From: Colius striatus
Taxonomy: Eukaryota; Chordata; Aves; Coliiformes; Coliidae
NCBI RefSeq assembly: GCF_028858725.1
Contig: NC_084759.1
Span: forward strand, 91,570,889-91,634,888
Length of the DNA: 64,000 bases
Direction: 5' to 3'
Positions within the stretch are counted from its first letter, which is position 1. The number at the start of each line of letters is the position of its first letter. Both the position numbers and the translations under genes were made by a program. The notes below the pieces were generated by a model. It had not been told where the DNA came from, searched no databases, and saw only the letters and a program-made list of their open reading frames with translations. Shown here in pieces: positions 50,645 to 62,100 of the stretch.

Positions 50645-50703
50645 CCTTTTTTATCTACAAGCTCCACCTTCACATTGTGACAGGAATCAGGAGAAATGAA
50701 ACT
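50645..50703 (-). promoter_or_regulatory. MX1: Candidate MX1 interferon-type promoter (ISRE-like and TATA-like)
   Basis: On the - strand: an ISRE-like AGTTTCATTTCTC (50,703-50,691; two TTTC half-sites with a one-base spacer), then a TATA-like GATAAAAAAG about 40 nt downstream, then the inferred start and exon 1 donor. The order and spacing resemble interferon-inducible Mx promoters. The canonical two-base spacer is not met, so this is a suggestion. Confidence 0.4.
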
Positions 50704-51778
50704 GAATCTAACATGAAAAGGAACTTGCTTTATGATAGCTTTGGAAAATATAATGATACAAAACAATGGATTTTTGTTCATTTTATTTTCTTGTACACCA
50801 CCCAACTTTTGTCCTGACTCATCAATGACAAAAAAACAAAACTGAGGAGCACAGCTGGACAGCTCCTTGCTTGGATGTACTATGAGGCAGAGTGACAGGT
50901 GAAAACGACAGAGGTACTTGGGAATATTGTCTATGAGCAACAATTCCCTTACCTCCCCCCAAAAATCAGCTCACTGAGTCAGCTCGCTCACATTTTGGGC
51001 AAAATCAGATGTGTCAAGTGGAGACTGGGAAAGCTGCTGTGCCCTTCTCCCAGTGCTGACCCTGTGCCATCCAGGGCACCCTTTCAGTCTCTTCACTCCT
51101 CCATGCAAAAAGCAAAGAGACGCAAAGGGTGATTTATCAGTGTTATGGCTGCTCCAGGGCAGCTGAGTTCTTGAGCTGTTTCTTAGGTCCTTGTACTTTT
51201 TTCTCAAGATTACTGTGTCAGGATTCTCCTTCTTCTGATGTGTTTGCTCTCCTGTGCTAAGTTTTTGTGTTTTTATACGCTCTAAGTTGTTAAGCAGAAT
51301 CAGCTTGCTTTGTCCAGTCAGGGGCTTTGCCAGTCTGATGTGTGATCATCCCTTATTTCTCACTTCCTCTGGTTTTGACTGCTGCTTTGGTCAGCTACTC
51401 TCAGTTCCTGGCAGTTTTTGTGGGATTCAAGCTGCCTTATTCTACTCTGTGGGTCTGACTGAACAGCAATTGCAGTGCTCATTAGAGCCAGCCCTTCTTA
51501 CTTCCTTGTCCAGCAGTGACTTGGGGAGCTTGTTTCTGACCTCTGGCTGCAGGCATGTGTCAGGGAGCATGTGGATCCTTAGATGAGTTGGGTAGTATTA
51601 ATTCCATCTGACATTATGAACCTGTTTATAAATGTTGATAGAGTCAGCAGTAGTAGTTTTGTTTACTGCTTGAACCTGTGGTTTATAATTGTTTAGCAGA
51701 ACACTGAACATTTTGATTAAATCGCATTTTCTTTCTTGTTCCTGTTTATTTTGATTGTGTGTACCTCTACAACATTAA

Positions 51779-53110
51779 ATTGGCATAGTGGGCAGGAGAA
51801 TATCAATAGAGGAATTATTTCTCCCCCAGATATCAAAGAGATGAAGGAGAAGTGGATCAACCCAGCAGCAGTTGTAGAGAGGACAGAACAATACTTTGGA
51901 AATAGATGAGATGATAAAGACAAAGGAACTATGTGTGCCATCCCAGATGCCTGTTTAGCTGAGGCACAAGATCATCACATCTATTATAAAGACTAAGAAA
52001 AAAATAACTCAGGGAAGCGGATTGTTCAAAAGGAAAAATGGAAAGAGAAAGAGAGTGGATATGCCTGTTAGAACAAAGAATTGGAATCATGCCAGCACAA
52101 GCAAAACCAAAGTCCCTCAGAATTGTCCAAATCCAAAAGTTGATCACAGGTGCAGATCCCAAGGATTGTGACGAGGATGTTTTAGGAGACTCTGGGGAGA
52201 ATAGTTCCAGAGAAGTGGAGGAAGCAGAGGAAAAGGATGTGTGACCTCTTATTAGAAGAGAAAGGTCCAAAGGTCAGCAAGGCGTGAACCCCTGAGATAC
52301 CATCTTCATGACCCCTTGAATAGGACCCAAACTCAGTGAATTGCAAGCTGAGTTCTCACGTAAGCCTGGTGAAACAGAAAGTGAGTATCTGTGGAGAGTT
52401 TCCTTAACAGGGCAGGGACTGATTACTGCTGAGGAGTGAGGAAATGAGTGGATTCTGGGAAACACGAGTGTTTTTTCATGATGGGCTGATAGCTGACTAG
52501 TTGATAACACCCCAAGTGGCTTATCGGGCTGAGAAAATTGACTCTAAGGTTAGAGGGGAACCTATTACTATTAGGATAAAGGGGTTGTCACAGTTAACAA
52601 AAAGATTGCAAAAAAGCCACTTGTGTTCAGGCAATGTATGAAATAGTTCAGCAAGGGACACCAAATGCTGCACTACTTTAGACTTCTTATCAGAGGGTTA
52701 CAGGGTGCTTTAAAAATTCATGTCCAGTCCCTTAGAGAAAGGATTCAGAGAGTCATCAAATGCAATCATCAACACCCTCAAAATCTACCCAGGCATGTAT
52801 TGCCTTGAGCAGAAACATTACGTGATGTAGTTACAGGAATGAGATGAGGTGGACTGATCCCAGTGGTGGCTCAAACTTCAATAATAGAGTTTAACAGGCC
52901 AGTTGAAAACCCTTGAAAGGAATCTGAATTCTCCTTCTGAAGTCCAGGAGGGAACAACCTTTGGCATTGACACTAGGAAGACCTCCTCCAAGGTTGCATC
53001 TGCCCCTCCTGACAATAGCACAGACACAGCTCTTTCGCACCCCTGTGAAAGGAATGGAAGGAGTTAAAACCAGAAGTTTCTGATTGGAGTTTGGGCCACC
53101 CAGTCTGCAT
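51779..53110 (+). mobile_element. Possible ERV-L-like leader and gag remnant
   Basis: AATTGGCATAGTGGGCAGG at about 51,779-51,797 resembles the leader start just after the 5' LTR of avian ERV-L-like elements. Downstream sequence to about 53,110 has scattered gag-like frames broken by many stops. No matching LTR pair was seen. The call rests on recollection of such leaders and is tentative; any element is dead. Confidence 0.3.
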
Positions 53111-54586
53111 GGTAAATTCTTATTAATTGTCTGCTGCTAAGGAGCCTTGTGTACATATTTCTGTGAGCCCAAAGTGAATAAGTATAGAATTTTTAATTGA
53201 TATGAGAGGCCACATTAATGTCCTAAATAGACAAATTATCCTAAATTGTATCATAATTATATCATTTTTAGTACAGCGCTGTAAAACTGTTAAGAGAACA
53301 ACAGCAACAACAAAATCTCCCTTTTTTGCTCATGGCGTTGTTAGCCAAGGGATAGTTGGATCACAGCACACAGTGATCCTGTGGTTGGGCTGGGTTGGTC
53401 TCCCATATCAGGTGAATGTTGAACATTGATCCAGAAGGGAAGAGCTGTGGGCAGCAGCAGGGAAATATTATTTTGCTTCTTTCTCGAAGTAACTTGGGTG
53501 TTTGGAGAAGTACAGTCTCCCAGAACAAGGTTATTCTGCATCAAAGTCTCACCAGCCCTCAGCCCTTTCTCAGGAGAGGATTCTCAGAAGCATTGCTTGG
53601 AGTTGTAGATGGACATGGTTTTGTGAATGGGAAGACAATTGTGACCTGAACTTTCTATGCTGCTCACACACTTCTGTAAAATTACATGAAACAGGACCCC
53701 AGGGCCCTAGAGAAGAGGGATGAAAACAACCCTTACAGTTTGTTCATTTAAGCTATCAGAGGTAAGACATCAGTAAAGCAGGAGAGATCACTCTAAAGCT
53801 GGTGCTGGATATGTGCAGAGGTATTCTCAGACCAATGCTTTAAGTGGATGAAGTGAAGAGGGATGTGTAGAGTCTTGATACATTTTGAGGTCCAGACACT
53901 ATATATGTCTCTAAAAATCACCCCTTATTTGTTTGTGTGGAAAAAGCTTTGAGTCTACAGGACTTTTCAGCTGATTAAATCACCATGCATGCCTGACTGA
54001 GCCTTTGAAATCTGCTTGTGATGACTAGTGAACGGTATAGCTTGTGTACTTGATACAAAAATCTACCTCAGATAGTAACACAACCATTCAGGAGGAATAC
54101 CTCATTCAGAATAAATAAGATCCCTGCAAGAAGTCCTTTCTTCTGCAAAAGAAGGCTTTCAACATACTTGAAGGATCAATAGATGAGCCCTAATTTTATA
54201 TCAAACGTGCACAGTGCCTTGAGAAGCATCCCTCAAAAGAAGCCCTGTACTCTAACCCTTTTCTGCTGGAAGCATCTGCTGCTTCTAGAAGTCTGAGCTA
54301 TCACCTCTTTGAACTGTGCATTAAATATCTTGATATTCTATGTGATATACTGGAGTGACCCTGAGAGCAAGTATCAGTGCAAGTGAAGCTCTACTGGTAT
54401 AGAATTACAAATGTTGTATGGGGCTGTAATAGCTGTTTGCTGAACAACTCCTCAGGCAATACTGTGTACCATGGTGGTAGTCCTGCACCTCGGGAGACTA
54501 GCTAACAAAAGCAGCAGTTAAGCTCCAGTTTTTACCCACAGGGAAGTATTTACCCAAATAGAGGATTATTTTTCTTTTTAATATAG

Positions 54587-54763
54587 GAAAGCAGAAGTTA
54601 CTGTGAATGAGAGGAAGAGATCTGGTCCTGCATTTGACTCGTCAACAGTTTGAGAGCCCTCAGAGAAGAAGAGTGCTTGGCTTTGCCAGTCATTGTACAG
54701 ATGGTTGTGGGTGAAAGCTCAATCATAAAAGCCCTCTCTAAATTGCTTTTTCTAGAGACTGCA
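54587..54763 (+). pseudogene. Relic of an Mx P-loop exon, inverted relative to MX1
   Basis: Acceptor TTTTTAATATAG and donor GCA|GTAAGG enclose 177 nt that align with MX1 exon 3 (196 nt) almost throughout. Shared blocks include SLRAL, LALP and KALS (MX1 EALS), and at DNA level GAGATCTGG/GATCCGG, GTCAACAG/GTCGACAG and TTTCTAGAG/TTCCTAGAG. It carries two in-frame TGA codons (at the positions of MX1 Tyr82 and Asp91). About 9 nt of the P-loop are deleted, and the P-loop lysine reads as glutamate (GKSS to GESS). Because splice signals flank it, it derives from genomic duplication rather than a retrocopy. No other exon of the copy was recognised within the window. Confidence 0.88.
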
Positions 54764-56608
54764 GTAAGGGTTCATTTTATTAGCTTTCCACCCCAAATCT
54801 TGCACACTACAAGACATGCAGAGGCAGAACTGCTTTGTCCACGAGTGTATTTTGCTTCAGCTCTATGACTTTTGTCTTGCTTTTAAAGCAAATCTCAGGA
54901 TCATCTCATGCATTTTGCCTTATGTCACAGGGGACAGTCATCACATCCAAACTGGATTGCTTTTGGATGACAGCAAGCCAGCAGATGTGCTCTAGGAGTG
55001 CACCTAGTGCACCTCAGTCACTCTCAGGTGTAGAGTCCCCGAGAGCAAAAAGAAAAAAGTTGTCCATAGCCAGATCTGTGTACAGTGAGTCCCTGGCAGT
55101 GAATATTTTGCCCTCCAGACCTGCCTCTGTTGGTCCGTGCTGAGGGAGCCAGAAAGGGCCAGATTGAACTGTAGAAGAACCAGGGCAGCATCCACCATCC
55201 CAGGGAGAGATGAACCTGAATGCATTTCTCAGCTTTGCCAGTCCATGGGTAGCTTTGTTCCCTAGTCATGTCTGGCAAACTGAGCTACCAGTTCATAAAA
55301 CAGGTCTAACTATAACGTACTTGCACATGCATACCTATGATGGTAAAGAGCACTGTGCATTTTAAGCGGAGAGAACCAAAGCCTGTTCAGAAAATCCTCC
55401 ATGTCAGAATAAAGCACCACAATAAATGTTATTAGATTCCTTGGTCTCTAATACAGGGCAACTACAGAGCAATTTTGGGTGGTGTCTCGGTTATAAAAGA
55501 CAGAATCTAGAGGAGTCACACAGTAGTGGCTTCTGAAGGGGAAGAGACTGTTTGTTTTCCATTATTTCTGCAGAAGAGAATTGCTTTCATTTTGCTTTGA
55601 ACACATCAGCTACTGAGGCAAAGTGAGCAACAGGTTATTTTCCATTCTGTTTTTTTCATAGCTCACTTGAATAAATACCTCTGTAGAGACACTGAATATT
55701 TGGTCTCCTGTCTCTAGACCAGAATTTAATGGCTGCTAGTGGAAAGAGTATTTAGCCAAGCATGAATAGCCTCTAAAATGACATCTCCTGCCTCTCAGAT
55801 CCTGGGGACCAGGAGATCAGCTGCAAGATGCTGAACACAGAGAGAGCTGAAAAGGGCTCCAACTGGGAAGCTGTTGTATTTATAAGAGTAAAAGTTAGAG
55901 CATTCTGGTCTTCAAAGAGATTTACTGTGCACAGGGTGTGGTCCCTGCAGAGCTGCAATTTATTCCCTGGAGAAGAGCAGAGAGTGAGCAAATGAGGGCT
56001 GTGAGGTTAGCACAGAGAAAGACCGCTGTGTGCCCTCACCTCTAAATGGAGGGAAACAGCTTAATTCTGTAGACAGGGTTGTTACTCTGGGAACAAGGAA
56101 ACTTTGATTAGGATTGTGTGAAAGGATTTTTCTCCTGAATACAGGCTTAGATTTTGTCATCCCAGGAGGCTCTAATTTTAAGGCTCGCTCTGCGCATTTT
56201 CTTTCTCAGCTCCATTTAACCTCATAAACTTTTCTAATTCCCTTTCCCTCCCTTACTGTTGAAAGGAGAAACAGGAGAGATTGCTTTCTTGCTTATAGGA
56301 TCCCAGAGATGCTGCCATCATCAGGTGACAGCCTCTGATAGTGAGAGGGTCCCAAATTTGAGCACATGGATGTGTGCGGCAGAGCAATAGGGGAGTCTGG
56401 TTTCCATGACAGAGTGGCAATTTATGCTGAAGCTGAGCTCTGAGGTAACGTGGGCCAAGCCACAAGGCCTGCCCATTCCAGCAGCAGTCTATCTTCCTCA
56501 TACCACTTCTCTATCTCCTGCTCAGTGGAGTTAATTTTCCTCAACATTGTTTGCACTTTGGTCCTTGGAAAAACCTTAGAAAAATAAGTTCATTCTTTTG
56601 TTCAAATA

Positions 56609-57002
56609 TCATAGAATCATAGAATGGTAGGGGTTGGAAGGGACCTTTAGAGATCATCTAGTCCAACCTCCCTGCAAAAGCAGGTTCACCTAGATCAGGT
56701 CGCATAGGAACATGTCCAGGTGGGTCTTGAAGACCTCCAAGGAAGGAGCCTCCACAACCCCCCTGGGCAGCCTGTGCCAGGGCTCCCTCACTCTCACAGT
56801 GAAATAGTTTTTTCTTATATTTAAGTGGAACTTTTTATGTTCCAGCTTCATCCCATTACCCCTTGTCCGGTTGCTAGATACAATAGAAAAAAGGGATGTC
56901 CCAACCTTCTGACATCCACCATTTAGATACTTGTAAATGTTAATAAGATCCCCCCTCAGTCTCCTCTCCTCCAGACTAAACAGCCCCAGTGCCCATAGAT
57001 CA
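56609..57002 (-). repeat. CR1 LINE 3' fragment
   Basis: Antisense CR1 tail with well-preserved blocks (CATAGAATCATAGAATGGTA, GGACCTTTAGAGATCATCTA, CTGGGCAGCCTGTGCCAGGG). The 120-codon - strand frame here (56,690-57,052) is CR1-derived. Confidence 0.95.
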
Positions 57003-57429
57003 GTGACATTTAGTTGTATGCAAGAGCCTGGACAAACAGGGTTACTGACCATCCATCTGTATTATGTATTTGAAGGAGGAGTGAGGAAGGATCTAGACTG
57101 CTGTAGAGAGGAAACTTAAAGGATGACATCTCCACTGCCAAAATTTCACTCATGGCTTTGTCATTATTTTCTCCAACAAAGGAGAGGGTTGTGAGGGGTG
57201 TGAAGAGTGAAGAGATTCCCAAACAGCCTCTCAGTGGTATTTGCCAAGTCATATCTCTAAATAAATCCACAGGTAACAGCCCCATCTGAACATGGAGAAG
57301 ATACATACTCGGCGCATGCAAATACACACATGACTCTTAGAGTTATAACTTTATACAGAGACATTCTGTTTAAAATAGAGTGCTTCCAAGTCTGAAAAAA
57401 CTGCTTGGTGTGGCTCAAAGCTATGAAGG

Positions 57430-57965
57430 TGTGGTAGTTTGATCCTTGCTGGATGCCAGATGCCCACCACACCACTCTATCACTCATCTCCTCAGCAAGC
57501 CAGTGAAGGAGAGAAAATGAGTCTCATGTGTTGAGATAAAAGCAGTTTGATAAACAAGCATCAAAGCCGCGTGCGCGAGAAGCAAAGCAAAACCAAATAA
57601 AGCTGTTACTCTCTATTTCCCATCAGCAGTGATGTCCGGCCACCTCCCAAGAAGCAGGGCTTCAGTACACGTAAGGGTTGCTTTTGGAAGGCCAAAACTG
57701 TATCTTGCCCCCCCTTACTGCTCCTCTCCCCCAGTTTATATTACTGAGCTGATGTCATATGGTATGAAATATTGGTTGGCCTGGGTCAGCTGTTCTGGCC
57801 ATGGTCCCTCCCAAGATTGGGCCCACCTACAGCTATTGGTGAAGGTTGGGGAAGGAATGCTGGAGGGACAGCCCTGATGCTGTGCGAGCAGTAGTCATAA
57901 TATTGATACCAACAGTAAGCACAGCACTGCAAGAGCTGCTGTGGAAAATCACTACCATCCTAGAT
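57430..57965 (-). mobile_element. Avian endogenous retrovirus LTR fragment
   Basis: Read on the - strand it contains the ordered blocks of a common avian ERV LTR: AACAGCTGACCCAGGCCAAC, CATACCATATGACATCAGCT, a TATA region (TAATATAAACTGGGGGAG), TTTATCTCAACACATGAG, and the end GATCAAACTACCACA. The 5' end of the LTR is missing or decayed, and no internal proviral sequence adjoins, so it is a solo or truncated LTR. Confidence 0.7.
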
Positions 57966-58732
57966 CCACTACGGAAGGAAAGTGAATACTCGTAGGGCTG
58001 TCTAGTACATCCTCATGTTCTGCTCTTATAGCTTACCTGAAGAACTTTGTCATAGGCAAGAGGCTTTGTTCACTCAAAGAGCACGGGAAGGAATGCCTCA
58101 GTTGGGAAGTGCAAAAAGGAGACACAATGAAAGGCTATGAGAATTTGCTTCTTGCACTCCTAGCTGGTAGCAGAACAGGCACAAATTTCTACTTCTGCTG
58201 GCTACTATCAGGAAGAAAGTGCACTGTAAACGAGAGTTGGAGCACTCTTCCATTCAAGATCTTATGGGCAAAAAGCACACCTTATATATAAAATAAAACT
58301 ATCAATTGATTATATATATAAATGGAAATCTTAACAGACTAACTCAACATTCATTATTATATGATCTAATTATTACAGAGAAACAAAAATCAGTACATGC
58401 AGACAGTGTGCTTATACACAAAAAAGTCACAATAATAGTAATAATACAATTAAAATTGCAACATATATTTCTTAGCTCATTCCTCCACGGTTTTATGCTT
58501 GTTGATGTTGGTGATGGGATATTACAGCAAGTAGTCAGCACTGGGAGTCTCTCCCAGGGACAAATGCAATGTTCGTGTCAATGGTTTTTTTTCTTCCTTT
58601 CTTGTTTCTTTTCTTTTTGTATTAATCTCTTCCTTCTACTTAGAGTCACATATATATGTATGTTCATAACTCATTACATCTTTCTCTTTCTTCATTGGTC
58701 TGCAGCTCCAGGTTATATCTGAATTTCCTATA

Positions 58733-59100
58733 TATCACAGAATTGTTTCAGTTGGAAAAGACCTTTAAGATCATTGAGTTCAACCACTAACCTAATACTG
58801 GCAAGCCCACCACTAAACCTTGTCCCTCAGCACCTCATTTGTGTATCTTTTAAACATCTCTAGCCATGGTCACTCCACCACCTCAGTGGGCAGCCTGTGC
58901 CAGTGTCTAGCAACCCTCTCAATGAAGCAGTTCTTCCTAATCTCCAATCTAAACCACCCCTGGAGCAACTTGAGCCCATTTCCTCTTGTCCTATCATTCA
59001 TCACTGGAGAGAAAAGATCAACCCCCACCTCACTACAACTTTCTTTCAGGTAAATCTAGAGACTCTCCCTTCAGCCAGCCTCCCTTCTCCAGACAATGAT
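58733..59100 (-). repeat. CR1 LINE 3' fragment
   Basis: Antisense, older CR1 type: TATCACAGAATTGTTTCAGT, GAAAAGACCTTTAAGATCAT, GTGGGCAGCCTGTGCCAGTG, CATTTCCTCTTGTCCTATCA. Carries spurious + strand frames. Confidence 0.9.
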
Positions 59101-62100
59101 GACATTTACATAGATACTGTTAGATACTATTTCCTTGCTCTCTTTTCTCCCCCTAAAACCAGTTCTGTAGGTGAGGCTTTTTTTGTTTGTTTGGCTGTTT
59201 GCTTGTTTTAACTGACCATTAGTGAGTTGGCTGGGAAAATATTGTTCCTGTTTGCCACCTTTGTGATAAAGGCTGACATGCTCAGCTGATGGTGCTAATG
59301 ATTATAAATTGGGGTGGGGGTTGGGATGGGGATAGGATTCTGAACACTTTTTGTTAAAATTTCAACTATTTGCAAGTAACTTGGAAAAAGATTATTGTGT
59401 TAATCGGAGGGCAGTGAAACATGTGAAGAGCTGTAGGAAAAATCAGGAAAGCTGAAGACAATAATTAGAATGCCATGGCATTTAGTAAACAGCACAATTC
59501 AGATCTCAGAGGATCTAAAGAAATCTTACCTTTTATATGACCATCAGTATATCATTTACTGGAGCAGATGATAATCAGGGCTAACACTTTTACCAGCTGG
59601 TGCAGCACTGCTTCTTGATGCATGAATGCTTTTTCAGGTACGGTAATATTAAGGCTGTTATTTTTCCAGTTTTTCCTTTTTCTTACAATGACAAAGCATA
59701 ATTATAGGCATCATAAGAAAACACACAAAAACAGGACCAAAATTATGATCAATGAACAATTAAAAGCAGAAGAGATTATTTACTGCTAGGACAATGCTTA
59801 CCAAGAACTAGTAAAATAAATATGGGAAAAGCCTGTCATTGTGTTCTCAAGAATCGTGTTTCTCCAGGTCTGATTAAGGCTCAGGTCCTATGATAAGCTA
59901 CAGAGCTTAATTGCGTGGTGCTCTGCTAAGTGCTATTACAGGGAGCTTTGTCATGCTACAATGCCAGAAAACCACTAGCAAATGGGTAAGTTTAGGACCT
60001 GACTTGAAATCAGCTTTGACAGCAGTTGAGCCGTAGCAGGATGTTCAGCATTGACTATGTTAGTCTGCCAAGCTCCGTATTGCTATGGCTAGTTTCTGCG
60101 ACCTACCCAGATCATGTAACTTTGAGCTGAAACGAAAGAGATAGCAGTAGTTTATCTATGTTAACTATGAATTTATACCTCCACGCAATACAACCCTTTT
60201 CACTTGAAAATTATTGATAGCATTTTCTAGATTTCCTTCTCAAGGAAATTACCAAGGCCTCACCAGAACAGGCAATAACTTACTACAGAACTGTTTGGAA
60301 TTAAGGTTTCTTGTGGAAGGAACAAAACCATTCATGCAGCCTTGTGCCCTCAGCAGGCAGGAACACTTCACATCTTACAGAAATCTCCCTCATGAATGTG
60401 GAGAAGGTGAGGACAGAGGAGGGGTGGTCTTTCTCTTCCATTTTTGTTAGAGTGGAGATTTTGAACAGTCGAATGTTGAGCTCCTATTCACCTACCGTAA
60501 GGAATGCCTGCTCAGCTGGTGTGTGGAAACATGGCAAGTAGAGACTTCGGTGGAGAAGTGCATCACTGTAATGGATAAGTCTCACAGAAAGCAGAACTTT
60601 GCTACTAGGCTCTAGTTCTACCCTCTAAGTTATCAGAAGGAAAATCAGGAACTCATGTTTTCTGTTCTGGCTGCAAAATCCAGACATGCTCAAGGTCTAA
60701 TTCTTCTACTTTCAGCACTTAAAAGCAAAAAAATCTGACCAGGTAGCACAATGCTGTTCTAGGATAGGAGCAAAACTGGAATTTATAGTCAGATGTGACC
60801 TCAAAGCATTAATAACCTTTTGGAAAGTCTTATTTCAAGATCTTATTTCTCTTTTCCAAGTCCAGTTGTCACAGACCTCCTGTCCCTGAGGGGAAAGGTT
60901 CAGATTCATTTCTGATACTGTTGGTAGGGAATACCCAGGAGTTAGAAAGCAGCTATACAAAAAAATAGCCACAAAAGATTTATATGAGAAGTATGACATT
61001 GAAATGTGTATTGCTTTTGGCTGAAACATAACTGTTTAAAAACCATTTTTTTTAGCCTTTAATGAGACCTGCAGTGGATAGTGGACAGGCTAAAGCATCT
61101 ATCTCTGTGTTCTCATCTTTGGAAGAGGGAAAAAGTCATGCTAGAGCTGCTAGCATAAAGTTTGTATTTCAAGGAGGAGAATCTACATTTTCTACACTGC
61201 TGAAATATCCCCTGTGAAGGGGTAAAAAAACCCCTCACCACAATACAAAACAACCACCAGAAAAAGACTTCAAAGTCCCAGGAAACTTCAGAGTCCCAGG
61301 AAATGATGAATTGCGGTTGCTCCAACATTATTAAAACTACCCATCTTAATCCGCTGAATTCTAGCCGGGGTTCAGCATTTCACTTGCAGCTAAGAAGAAA
61401 TCAGACATACGACGCATATATTACTTCCCACCAGGCATTATGTATAAGCATCCACTTCTCTCTGCTCTTCTAAGTGGACTACAGTCAGTGGGAGCTTTGC
61501 TTTAAGCACAGCCTGCTTGCAAAAGGGCATCTTTCACTGAAGAACTTTTCCTTTCTTGTATTTTTGTTTTAAATATAGTGGAAACTTCCCACTTAGAGGT
61601 AGATAGCATTACACAAAGAACCTAAAGAAGCAGTTACCACTAGAAAAGTGAAAATGTTACCTTTTGTTTGATTAGTATTTCCTACCACTGCCATCAAATT
61701 GGACTGCCAAGGATCCAGGGATTTTTGAGAGACATGTCAAGACCCTGAAACACTTCTCGTTCTCTTAAATAAAAAGATAAAAGAGGGCCTCTGTCCAGGT
61801 ACTTCACTCTTCATGGAATTAATTGTCAGATTCACACTGGAGGGAAAACCAGGAACAATAACTACTTTTTCTAATTGCTTCTATCTAAAATATCCACCTA
61901 AATGCTCAAGAGGTAAAAGGGTCCTTCTTGTGTCCAGGTGCTGGTGGGGATATTTGAAATGGGAGCCTGCCACTGGAAAAGCACAGGAAAAGAGGCCTGG
62001 AATGTTAGAGGAGAATCTACTGGCTTCCCTCCCAGCCACAAGTGAAAGGCACGGTGATCCCCACCTGTGTCTGGCTTCCAGTGTCTCTCCAGGACACATT

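Noticed and set aside
50521-50943. 140-codon - strand frame over the MX1 promoter region
   Set aside because: No homology recognised. It covers the promoter-like elements and runs through the inferred exon 1 donor, so it is taken as chance.
54835-55143. 102-codon + strand frame just after the Mx relic, tested as a possible Mx exon 4
   Set aside because: Its sequence does not align with the [12 protein letters not shown] block of exon 4, so the relic is limited to exon 3.
60128-60141. GAAACGAAAG, an ISRE-like word far upstream of MX1
   Set aside because: Single isolated match with no neighbouring TATA, exon or conserved block that can be seen.
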